The notes beneath the pieces are model-generated. The model made no database searches, was not told where the DNA came from, and worked only from the letters and a program-made list of their open reading frames with translations. A program made the translations under genes and the position numbers. From Helicobacter_F equorum (GTDB lineage: Bacteria; Campylobacterota; Campylobacteria; Campylobacterales; Helicobacteraceae), in the NCBI RefSeq assembly GCF_042649585.1, contig NZ_JBHRZM010000009.1, forward strand, positions 124,001-188,000: a stretch of 64,000 nt of DNA, given 5' to 3'. Positions 1 to 7,572 of this stretch are shown one piece after another; positions within the stretch are counted from its first letter, which is position 1; every line of letters begins with the position of its first letter.

Positions 1-1393
1 GAATTTGTTGTTTGTGGATTCTTGTGATGATATGAAACTCTGTTCTTAAGCGAGATTCTAAAGTGTTTGTATGAATTTTATCACTCGTGAGTGCAAGCGC
101 GACACTTTGAAAGACTTTATCAGGCAAACTCCCACCTCCAGCCACAGAATCTACTTCAATGATCGTTGCTTGTATATGTGAGAGTGCGTGGATTTGGAAC
201 ATTTGGAGTAGCTCTAGGGCGCGTTGGTGTAATGCTTGTGGCGTGAGTGTGAGCATAGCAAGTGTTGGGATAGATTCTAAAGCATTGTGTAAATAGGCTT
301 GTAATGTCGCTTGTAAGACACTAATACAAAGTTTATCTACTCGCAATGCGCGTAAAAGATGGTTTTGTTTGAGTTGTGCGATGAGATGTGGCTTACCAGC
401 AATAATTCCTACTTGTGAAGCGCCAAAAAGCTTATCCCCACTAAAGCTTAAAAGTGATGGTGGTGAGGTAAAAATCTCGTGTAGAGTTGGCTCTTTTTGT
501 GTGTGGGATAATGAGGTAGCAAGGGCTAAATCCATAACACAACCACTTCCTAAATCATAATAATCGATGAGATTATGCGTGTGTGCTAATGTGCTGAGCT
601 CTTGTATATTCACTTCTTGACAAAAGCCAATTTGTGCAAAGTTGCTTTTATGGGCTTTCATCAGCATAGCCGTGTGTGGTGTTATATGAGTTTGATAGTC
701 TAAGAGATGTGTTTTGTTTGTCGCACCCACTTCTACAAGCACACTACCTGCAGATTTCATCACTTCAGGTATGCGGAATTCACCACCAATTTCTATAAGT
801 TCTCCGCGCGAAATAATCACTTCCTTATCTTTTGCAAAAGTATTGAGGATAAGAAACACTGCCGCAGCATTATTATTGACAAGTAAATAATCATATTCTC
901 GAGAAAATAGAGCTTTTAGTAGCATATTGATATGTGTGTATCTACTCGATCGTTTTCCTTGAGTGATGTCGTATTCAAGGTTAGAGTATCGAGTAAGAAG
1001 CGGCAAGATTTGTTGTATAAGGTTTGGCGCAAAGACACTTCTTCCTAAATTGGTTTGAAGCACCACACCACTTGCATTGACTACAGGCACAAGAGAAGGT
1101 GTGGTGAGTTTGTGGTAGTCATGAGTGATAGATTGCAAGAGTGTGTGTGTAATGTATGTGGCTAAGGTGGTATGTATATGTGTAGAATCTGTGTGTGTAG
1201 AGCGTGAATCTATATGCAAGGCAATCTCTGGATATGTAGTCATAAGAGTATTTTTGAGTATGGCTTGGCGTAGAGTATGTATGTGTTGTTGAATAAGGGA
1301 TTTTACAATGGCAGTGTTGTATGTGTCAAATTGCTTATGAGCAAGGAGTGTATCCACTTTTGGGAGTGCTTGTAAGAGTTCTTGTGTGTGCAT
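1..1393 (-). CDS. selA: L-seryl-tRNA(Sec) selenium transferase SelA (C-terminus cut by window edge)
   Basis: PLP enzyme that converts seryl-tRNA(Sec) to selenocysteinyl-tRNA(Sec) with selenophosphate, in the cytoplasm. About 464 codons are visible from ATG 1393 down to the window start; only some 20 C-terminal residues should be missing. Seen: the SelA N-terminal motif GVVLQTNLGR near residue 115 and the cofactor motif SFSGDK, whose lysine is about K321 (plus-strand 431-433). AAGG lies just upstream of the ATG, and a TATAAT box is on the minus strand at 1430-1425. It is divergent from the TolC operon. Its presence implies a selenoprotein, most likely formate dehydrogenase, outside the window. 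Family assignment is firm; the C-terminus is unseen. Confidence 0.93.
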   Translation of the reverse strand, partial: MHTQELLQALPKVDTLLAHKQFDTYNTAIVKSLIQQHIHTLRQAILKNTLMTTYPEIALHIDSRSTHTDSTHIHTTLATYITHTLLQSITHDYHKLTTPSLVPVVNASGVVLQTNLGRSVFAPNLIQQILPLLTRYSNLEYDITQGKRSSRYTHINMLLKALFSREYDYLLVNNNAAAVFLILNTFAKDKEVIISRGELIEIGGEFRIPEVMKSAGSVLVEVGATNKTHLLDYQTHITPHTAMLMKAHKSNFAQIGFCQEVNIQELSTLAHTHNLIDYYDLGSGCVMDLALATSLSHTQKEPTLHEIFTSPPSLLSFSGDKLFGASQVGIIAGKPHLIAQLKQNHLLRALRVDKLCISVLQATLQAYLHNALESIPTLAMLTLTPQALHQRALELLQMFQIHALSHIQATIIEVDSVAGGGSLPDKVFQSVALALTSDKIHTNTLESRLRTEFHIITRIHKQQI

Positions 1394-1424
1394 AACTTAC
1401 ACCTTTACAAAAATTTTATCCTAT

Positions 1425-1430
1425 ATTATA
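1425..1430 (-). promoter_or_regulatory. -10 box for selA
   Basis: Perfect TATAAT on the minus strand about 32 bases upstream of the selA ATG, in the divergent selA/tolC gap. Helicobacter vegetative promoters are recognised mainly by this box, with no clear -35. Confidence 0.5.
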
Positions 1431-1473
1431 ACATTCCTACACACTTATCAAATAAACCTAAGTATAAAGGTGT

Positions 1474-1479
1474 TATAAT
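1474..1479 (+). promoter_or_regulatory. -10 box for the TolC-HlyD-ABC operon
   Basis: Perfect TATAAT 32 bases upstream of the chosen TolC start at 1511. It also argues against the longer reading frame that opens at 1382, because transcription would start after that codon. Confidence 0.5.
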
Positions 1480-1510
1480 TAAGCTAGATTCTATAGCAAT
1501 AAGGTGTAGT

Positions 1511-2908
1511 ATGAGAATAATGCTATTTTTCTTATGGATAGGGATTATACACAATGTTTTAGGAGATTCTCAAAGTTTATATCTTGCGCAAGATAAAGAT
1601 TCTAATGATGAAACACTTCAAACAATAGATGTTCGTAGCGCGTGGGATATAGTAGTACACAATAATGACGGACTAAAAGCTCAAGATTATAATGTGCAAA
1701 GAGCCCAAAAACTTGCGCTAGGATCTAAGCTAAGTTATCTACCAGATGTGAGATTTAGTGGCGCGTATTTGTATTTTGATAATGCTATGAATCATCAGCT
1801 TACTTCACCCAACATAGGTTCTACTCTACAATTAAATTCACTTCTAAGCGCACTTGGTAAGCCTGTTACATTTTTACAACGCGATGTGATGATTGGTGCT
1901 TTAAACATTGTCTATCCGCTTTATACCGGTGGTGTGCGTATGGCGGGAATACAACTAGCAGAGATTGCCAAAAAAGATGCACAATTTGCCCTTGAGCTAA
2001 AAAAACTTGCTACTTTCGAGGAATTCATTAGTTTGTATTATGGTGATGTGCTTGCACGTGAGATTAAAGAAGTGCTTACACAAGATTATGAGGCGACACA
2101 ACTTCATTACCAAAATGCTCTAAATCTCCAAAAAAGCGGACAGATTGCGCGTATTGAAGTCCTAACCTCTCAAGTAGCAAGTGATAAAAGCAAAAACAAA
2201 CTTCATCAAGCACAAAATGCTTCCATAAGTGCCAATATTGCTTTACAAACTGCACTAGATAATAAAAACATTACTTCTTCTTCAAAACTTATACTTTCAC
2301 AAAAGCCATTGCAAGATGAAGAATATTATGTGCAAAAAACACTCGCAAACTACCCTGCTTTACAATCTATGGATCTTAAAATAGAATCTGCCACACAAAC
2401 TACAAAAATTGCTCGTGGAGCATTCTTGCCACAAGTGGTAGGTATGGGAAGTTATATTGTGACGAATAAACAAGATTCACTACTTATCCAAGCTATACCG
2501 ACATGGTATGTTGGTGTGGGTGTAAGTATGCCAATCCTTACGCCAAATGCGCGTATCCAAAAATACCAAGCTTCCAAACTCGCACAACTTGAGCTAGAAA
2601 GTCTTAAGGCTCAAGCTACCAAGGATTTGACACTCTTAGTAAGAAGAACATACAAAGAGGCAGTGTATGCTAGAGAAGAATACAAGAATTTGCATTCCTC
2701 TATACAACTTGCCGAAGAAAATCTCAAACTTCAACAAAATGCTTTTAAACAAGGTATGGCGACAAGCACACAAGTCATTGATGCACAAAATATGCTTCAA
2801 AGCACACTTATTGAGCAAAAAACTATTGCATACAAAGCCATAGTAGCTCTTGCCAAACTTCTTGTGCTTAGTGATGAGATAGAAACTTTTTATCAATACC
2901 AACAATAA
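1511..2908 (+). CDS. TolC-family outer membrane efflux protein
   Basis: 465-residue outer membrane channel of the TolC/OEP family, expected to form the exit duct for the HlyD-type protein and permeases encoded next to it. The frame is open from 1382, but ATG 1511 is preferred: AAGG lies 6 bases upstream, a TATAAT box sits at 1474, and the N-terminus then reads as a signal peptide (basic start, LFFLWIGI core). The body has long helical repeats rich in A, Q, L and K, with the OEP-like VxYPLYTGG segment in the first half and GVGVSMPILTP in the second. It matches HP1489 of H. pylori in size and context (from memory). First gene of a four-gene operon; the stop overlaps the ribosome site of the next gene. 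Confidence 0.88.
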   Translation: MRIMLFFLWIGIIHNVLGDSQSLYLAQDKDSNDETLQTIDVRSAWDIVVHNNDGLKAQDYNVQRAQKLALGSKLSYLPDVRFSGAYLYFDNAMNHQLTSPNIGSTLQLNSLLSALGKPVTFLQRDVMIGALNIVYPLYTGGVRMAGIQLAEIAKKDAQFALELKKLATFEEFISLYYGDVLAREIKEVLTQDYEATQLHYQNALNLQKSGQIARIEVLTSQVASDKSKNKLHQAQNASISANIALQTALDNKNITSSSKLILSQKPLQDEEYYVQKTLANYPALQSMDLKIESATQTTKIARGAFLPQVVGMGSYIVTNKQDSLLIQAIPTWYVGVGVSMPILTPNARIQKYQASKLAQLELESLKAQATKDLTLLVRRTYKEAVYAREEYKNLHSSIQLAEENLKLQQNAFKQGMATSTQVIDAQNMLQSTLIEQKTIAYKAIVALAKLLVLSDEIETFYQYQQ

Positions 2909-2917
2909 GGAGGAGTG

Positions 2918-3913
2918 ATGAAAAAACAACATATGGTGGTATTTGTGGGCGCGTGTATTATTGTATCTATTGTCATTTGGCTTATTGTCAATTTTTATAA
3001 AGCATATTCACCAAAAACCCAACAACTTCAAGGGCAGATTCAGGCACGAGAATACAAGGTAAGCTCCAAAGTAGCTGGACGCATAGAATCTATTCTTGTA
3101 AAACGCGGAGATTTTGTCAAAAAAGGCGATCTTATCTTTACCATAGAATCTCCAGAACTTCAAGCCAAACTTACTCAAGCACAGGCAGGATATGAAGCAG
3201 CCAAAGCTCTTTCCCAAGAAGCCCACAAGGGTGCCAGAATAGAAACAATTCTCTCGGCAAAAGATATGTATAATAGCGCCAAGGCTATGCGTGAGCTTAC
3301 AGAAAATACATACAAACGCATAGATGATTTATATAATAAAGGTGTGGCAAGTCTCCAAAAGCGTGATGAAGCTTATACGGCATACCAAAATGCCAAATAT
3401 AATGAGAGCACCACTTATCAGCAATATAAAATTGCTCTTGATGGTGCCACTCAAGAAACCAAAGAAGCAGCAAAGCAAAAAGAGATTGCAGCAGCAGGGC
3501 AACTTAGCGAAGTAGAGGCTTATATTCAAGATATTCAAGCATATGCACCAGCTGATGGAGAAGTATCTAATGTTCTTCTCGCCGAGGGCGAGTTAAGTCC
3601 TACAGGATTTCCTGTTGTAATGCTTGTGGATACAAAAGATGTATGGTTGCGTGTGGCGGTTTCAGAGGAATACCTTAAAGACTTCCAAAAAAATTCAGAA
3701 TTTAGTGCCTTTATCCCTGCATTACAAAAAGAAATACCTTTCAAGGTGCAATATGTTTCGGTAATGGGAGATTTTGCCACTTGGCGTGCAACTTCTAGCT
3801 CTAAGGGCTATGATTTGCGGAGTTTTGAGATACAAGCAGTGCCTTTGCAAAATGATGTTGAATTTGCTGTAGGTATGAGTGCTATTATCACACTTCCACC
3901 ACAAACGCATTGA
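2918..3913 (+). CDS. HlyD-family periplasmic adaptor (membrane fusion protein)
   Basis: 331-residue adaptor linking inner membrane permeases to the TolC channel. One N-terminal membrane anchor (residues ~6-26), then a biotinyl-lipoyl-like segment (VSSKVAGRIESILVKRGDFV with KKGDLIFTIESPEL), a long alpha-hairpin rich in A, Q and K, and the second half-motif IQAYAPADGEVSNVLLAEGE, the usual HlyD/EmrA order. AAGGAGG at 2907-2913 overlaps the upstream stop and favours ATG 2918 over GTG 2915. The stop TGA (3911-3913) shares a base with the next ATG, so translation is probably coupled. Corresponds to HP1488 in H. pylori (from memory). Confidence 0.9.
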   Translation: MKKQHMVVFVGACIIVSIVIWLIVNFYKAYSPKTQQLQGQIQAREYKVSSKVAGRIESILVKRGDFVKKGDLIFTIESPELQAKLTQAQAGYEAAKALSQEAHKGARIETILSAKDMYNSAKAMRELTENTYKRIDDLYNKGVASLQKRDEAYTAYQNAKYNESTTYQQYKIALDGATQETKEAAKQKEIAAAGQLSEVEAYIQDIQAYAPADGEVSNVLLAEGELSPTGFPVVMLVDTKDVWLRVAVSEEYLKDFQKNSEFSAFIPALQKEIPFKVQYVSVMGDFATWRATSSSKGYDLRSFEIQAVPLQNDVEFAVGMSAIITLPPQTH

Positions 3914-5001
3914 TGAAAAAAATTCGGCAATTTTGGAAATTTCTTACAAGACGTTTTGTCTTGTTTTTGGTCTATTTTGTATTACCTATTGTTTTGGGGT
4001 GGTTTATGTATGCAATTTTTAGTGCATCATTGCCTAGAGATTTGCCTATTGGGCTAGTAGATTTAGATCGCACAAGTGCAAGTGCTGATGTGCATTTTAC
4101 AATCAATGCTTCCCCAACAATGTATGTCAAACAAGAATATGTTTCAATCTTGGAAGCTAAGTCAGATCTTGCTAGTGCAAAAATTTATGCACTTGTAGTC
4201 ATTCCGCACGATTTTCAAAAAGACATTATGCTTGGTAGTGGAGCTAAACTTGCACTATATTATAATGCACAATTTGTGCTTACAGGAAAATCTTTAAATA
4301 GTGCATTTGCACAGATTGTTGGCACACTTAACGCTAAGCAGTCCGTGGCACAAAATCTTATCAAAGATCAAGACTTGCAACTTGCCCTTAGCAAGGCTAT
4401 GCCAATTTTTTCACAAATTATTCCATTATATAATGCTTCTAGTAATTACGCGCAGTTTTTGCTTACCCTCTTGTTGCCTTGTATGTTGCAGATTCTTAGT
4501 GCGGTTGCAATGATACAATTATTGCGAGGCACACCACATTCCTTTAAAAGTCTTTTTGTGCGTTATGTAGGTAACACGATGATTTTTGTATGGTGGGGAA
4601 TATGTATGTTGCTTTTGCTTAAGAATCTTGGTTATGAGGTGCGTGGAAGTTTTGGGTTATTGGTAATTGGTTTGGGTGTTTTATTGCTTGGCATTAATAG
4701 TGTAGTGGTGTTTTTACAATCATTTTTAGGAGATATCAAAAAAACTATTGGCGTTGTAGCTGTATATACAGCCCCATCACTAGCATTTGCAGGGGTTACA
4801 TATCCACAAAATTCGATGAATCTTTTTGCATTGCTTTGGAGCAAATTTTTGCCTATATCAAGTTTTATGGAGCTATATATCCAACAAGCAAATTATGGAG
4901 GAAGTCTTAGTGGTGCATTGCAGATTCTAGGAGAGATGAGTTATTTTCTTATCTTTTTTGTATTGGGTAGTCTGATATATTACAAAAAGAGGGCAGCATG
5001 A
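3913..5001 (+). CDS. ABC-2 type permease, first of pair
   Basis: 362-residue inner membrane protein. Topology is that of ABC-2/YhhJ-type permeases: one N-terminal membrane helix (FVLFLVYFVLPIVLGWFMYA), a periplasmic domain of about 150 residues, then a cluster of hydrophobic helices from residue ~180 to the end. Starts in TGATG overlap with the HlyD gene and ends in ATGA overlap with its paralogue. No ATP-binding motifs are present, and no ABC ATPase is encoded in the operon. Likely function is export of a drug, lipid or envelope component; the substrate cannot be read from sequence. Corresponds to HP1487 (from memory). Confidence 0.82.
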   Translation: MKKIRQFWKFLTRRFVLFLVYFVLPIVLGWFMYAIFSASLPRDLPIGLVDLDRTSASADVHFTINASPTMYVKQEYVSILEAKSDLASAKIYALVVIPHDFQKDIMLGSGAKLALYYNAQFVLTGKSLNSAFAQIVGTLNAKQSVAQNLIKDQDLQLALSKAMPIFSQIIPLYNASSNYAQFLLTLLLPCMLQILSAVAMIQLLRGTPHSFKSLFVRYVGNTMIFVWWGICMLLLLKNLGYEVRGSFGLLVIGLGVLLLGINSVVVFLQSFLGDIKKTIGVVAVYTAPSLAFAGVTYPQNSMNLFALLWSKFLPISSFMELYIQQANYGGSLSGALQILGEMSYFLIFFVLGSLIYYKKRAA

Positions 5002-6152
5002 GATTCTTATACGCTCTTATGAGTGAATACAAGGCAATTTTTACTAATAGAGTTGTGGTATTGGTTGTAGGCGTAGGTTCTATGGTTTATGGACTTTTAT
5101 ATCCCATGCCTTATTTACATGATATTGTCACAAAACAAAAACTTCTTATTGTTGATGAGGATAAAAGCACACTCTCAAGGGATTTGATTTTTTTGGTGAG
5201 TGCAACTCCACAAATTGAGCTTGTAGCGGAAGTCCCAAACCTTACAGAGGCACAAGCCCAAATAGAAACATTTCAAGCTAATGGCGTGTTGTTTATCCCA
5301 CAAGGTTTTGAATCTAATGCGTATCTGGGTGTAGGCACTATAATTTCTTATATGGGTAATGCCTCTTATTTTCTTATTTATGGTGCGATTGTGGAGGGCA
5401 TACACAATGCCATAGATTCACTCTCTCAAAGAATCTATGAATTTCATCATTTACACGCTTTAAGCACGGATAGCATAAGTTATGAAGCAATTCCATTATA
5501 TAATCCAAGTTTAGGCTATATTAATTACGCATTAGCGGCTGTATTGGTGTTTATCTTGCATCAGACACTTATTGGTGGCAGTGCAATACTCACAGCATAT
5601 CAAAACAGACTTGCTAAAGAATCTAGAGATTTGACGAGTGTGCAAGGTGCGTATTGGAATCACAAAGGGTATATCGAAATATGCAAGATTGTCTTGGTGA
5701 GAATCCTCGCTTTTAGTAGCATATATTGCCTATGGTTTTTGTTTTACTTTGGGGTGCTTTTTGTTGCTTTTGGGGTAAATATTCATGCAAGTATGGGAGA
5801 TTTTTGGTGTTTTGGTATCATCTTTATTATGTGTTGTAGCGCCTGTGGTGTCCTGCTAGGTGCGCTTTTGGAAGATGAGAGTTTGCCAACACAAATTGTT
5901 TTTGTTTCCTCTATGCCCTTAGTGTTTATTATGGGGTTTATTTGGCCTAGCGAGCTTTTGCCAAATTTTTTACGCGAATTATCATATTTGATACCCGCTT
6001 ATCACGGAATTATGGGGCTTGTGAGTTTAAACCAAATGGGTGCTAATCTTAGTGATGTTGTGGGGCATATGTGGGCATTGGGAGGTATTGGAATCTTTTG
6101 TGTGGTAATGAGTATTTTTGTGCTTTCCTACAAGAGAAAAGGTGCTTCTTAA
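4998..6152 (+). CDS. ABC-2 type permease, second of pair
   Basis: 384-residue paralogue of the preceding permease with the same plan: N-terminal helix after the first ~15 residues, a large periplasmic domain, and five or six C-terminal helices. The C-terminal segment LEDESLPTQIVFVSSMPLVF followed by GFIWPSELLP is the typical ABC-2/YhhJ end with the conserved P-x-E-x-LP. The ATG at 4998 overlaps the upstream TGA as ATGA. Last gene of the TolC-HlyD-permease operon, corresponding to HP1486 (from memory). As no ATPase gene is adjacent, the pair must recruit one encoded elsewhere or work differently. Confidence 0.85.
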   Translation: MRFLYALMSEYKAIFTNRVVVLVVGVGSMVYGLLYPMPYLHDIVTKQKLLIVDEDKSTLSRDLIFLVSATPQIELVAEVPNLTEAQAQIETFQANGVLFIPQGFESNAYLGVGTIISYMGNASYFLIYGAIVEGIHNAIDSLSQRIYEFHHLHALSTDSISYEAIPLYNPSLGYINYALAAVLVFILHQTLIGGSAILTAYQNRLAKESRDLTSVQGAYWNHKGYIEICKIVLVRILAFSSIYCLWFLFYFGVLFVAFGVNIHASMGDFWCFGIIFIMCCSACGVLLGALLEDESLPTQIVFVSSMPLVFIMGFIWPSELLPNFLRELSYLIPAYHGIMGLVSLNQMGANLSDVVGHMWALGGIGIFCVVMSIFVLSYKRKGAS

Positions 6153-6270
6153 GCTTTTTAAAGTCCAAATGGTATAGAATAGCCTCCGTTTAATACACGA
6201 TGCTTTGTGCTCAAATTGATATAGTGTTTTTGGGCGTTTGTGTCGTTAAAGGTTATGCAGGATTTTTCGA

Positions 6271-6276
6271 TATAAT
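6271..6276 (+). promoter_or_regulatory. -10 box for the HDOD gene
   Basis: Perfect TATAAT 33 bases upstream of the ATG at 6310, in the 157-base gap after the permease operon. Confidence 0.5.
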
Positions 6277-6309
6277 CTTTGTTAAACTTAAATTTTACAA
6301 GGCATCACA

Positions 6310-7170
6310 ATGGATAATGAAGTATTATTAAAAACAATCGACAATCTTCCGCCACTTTCTGCTACCGTGGCTAAATTGCGTGATTATATAGATTCTGCAG
6401 GGGCAGATGTAAATATGCAAGAAGTTGTCAAAATCATACAACACGATCCATTGCTCACAGCAGAGCTTTTGCGTTTGGCAAATTCACCATTTTATGGATT
6501 CTCTCGTGAGATTTCTACGATTCAGCAAGTTGTTTCATTGCTTGGTATTAATAATGTCAAAAATGTTGCGATTGCAAATTCTATAAAAAGCACATTTAAG
6601 GTTGATGTATCACCTTATGGTTTGGATACACAGGAATTTTTGGGAAATTGTATCAAGGAGACAAATTTTATTTCTGATTGGCTTTCTAGTGAGGATAAAA
6701 AACTCTCTCAAATGCTCGTGCCTTGTTCGATGCTTTTGCAATTAGGGATTATTTTGTTTTCAAACTCTTTGCGTGTGCTTGGCAAGGACAAAGAATTTTT
6801 AGCAGCACTAAAAGAAAACAATTTTCACAATATAAGCATGATTGAAGATGAATTTTGTGGGACAGATTCTTTATCGTTTCTTGGGTTTTTGTTAAATCAC
6901 TGGAAGTTTGATGAAGCCCTTATCGAAAGTATTTCTTATATCAATAGCCCACACTCCGCACACGATAGTGCAAAAAAAGGTGCTTATGCCTTAGCTATTA
7001 CAAATTGTTTGTTTGAGCCACATCAAGGTGGAAGTGTGTGTAATATGCATAGAGCTCAAGATTTGATACAAGAAGCTAATGAGCAGGGCATAAAATTTTC
7101 ACTTAATAATTTTATAGACACATTGCCACCTGATATGAGAATAAATCTCGATAAGCCTCTTGATGACTAG
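6310..7170 (+). CDS. HDOD domain-containing protein
   Basis: 286-residue soluble protein with an HDOD (HD-related output) domain over roughly residues 10-210. Seen: LPPLSATVAKL near the start, IIQHDPLLTAELLRLANSPF and ISTIQQVVSLLGINNVKNVA, the core HDOD pattern. Such domains are generally signalling modules without established phosphohydrolase activity. H. pylori has a similar single-domain protein (HP0248, from memory). It stands alone, with its own TATAAT box and a hairpin downstream, and marks the left edge of the accessory island. Function beyond signalling is not inferable. Confidence 0.82.
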   Translation: MDNEVLLKTIDNLPPLSATVAKLRDYIDSAGADVNMQEVVKIIQHDPLLTAELLRLANSPFYGFSREISTIQQVVSLLGINNVKNVAIANSIKSTFKVDVSPYGLDTQEFLGNCIKETNFISDWLSSEDKKLSQMLVPCSMLLQLGIILFSNSLRVLGKDKEFLAALKENNFHNISMIEDEFCGTDSLSFLGFLLNHWKFDEALIESISYINSPHSAHDSAKKGAYALAITNCLFEPHQGGSVCNMHRAQDLIQEANEQGIKFSLNNFIDTLPPDMRINLDKPLDD

Positions 7171-7202
7171 GATATTTGTAGCATGTTTTTGTAAGCACAA
7201 GG

Positions 7203-7228
7203 TTAGAGTCTATCAACATAGATTCTAA
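7203..7228 (+). terminator. Hairpin downstream of the HDOD gene
   Basis: TTAGAGTCTAT and ATAGATTCTAA (11 bases each, one G-U pair) separated by CAAC form a hairpin 32 bases after the stop. No T run follows, so termination activity is uncertain; the arms also contain the genome-typical AGATTCT word. Confidence 0.4.
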
Positions 7229-7572
7229 ACAATATCGTCTGTGCAATGCCACATATTATATTTCTTGTGTGCTACTCTTTGCAACAGATAGATATGAGAT
7301 TATGATACTTACTCTTAGAAATTTCCCATAAAAACCCCTAAAAGTAAAAAATATAGAGCAAAAGTTAAATAATATAAAATCTCTTAATTAGCAGAAAACT
7401 TTTTAAGTATTTCTAAATGTATATTTTTTTACTATTGTTTCATTCTAAATTAAGATAAAATCCTACCAATGCAGGATAACCCTCTTTATGCGCTAGATTT
7501 TTGCCTTTGGCAAAAATAAAGAATATTTTTCAAAACCTAGCACACATTTTTACAAAACAAAAGGAAAAGCAA
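7229..7572. other. Gene-free, AT-rich left junction of the RM/Abi island
   Basis: About 340 bases with no convincing coding frame. The composition shifts to very AT-rich from about 7320. It holds a possible -10 box (TAAAAT, 7456-7461) and a perfect hairpin at 7498-7516 before the mod start. No tRNA, integrase remnant or obvious att repeat was found. Confidence 0.5.
7498..7516. repeat. Perfect short hairpin TTTTTGCC-TTT-GGCAAAAA
   Basis: Eight-base perfect inverted repeat around a three-base loop, directly upstream of the mod ribosome site. It resembles a small bidirectional terminator but has only three G-C pairs; it could also be an island boundary relic or a leader hairpin. Confidence 0.4.

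Noticed and set aside
1382..1510. Longer N-terminus for the TolC-family protein starting at 1382
   Set aside because: It overlaps the divergent selA start, precedes the -10 box at 1474 and would bury the signal peptide; ATG 1511 has a ribosome site.
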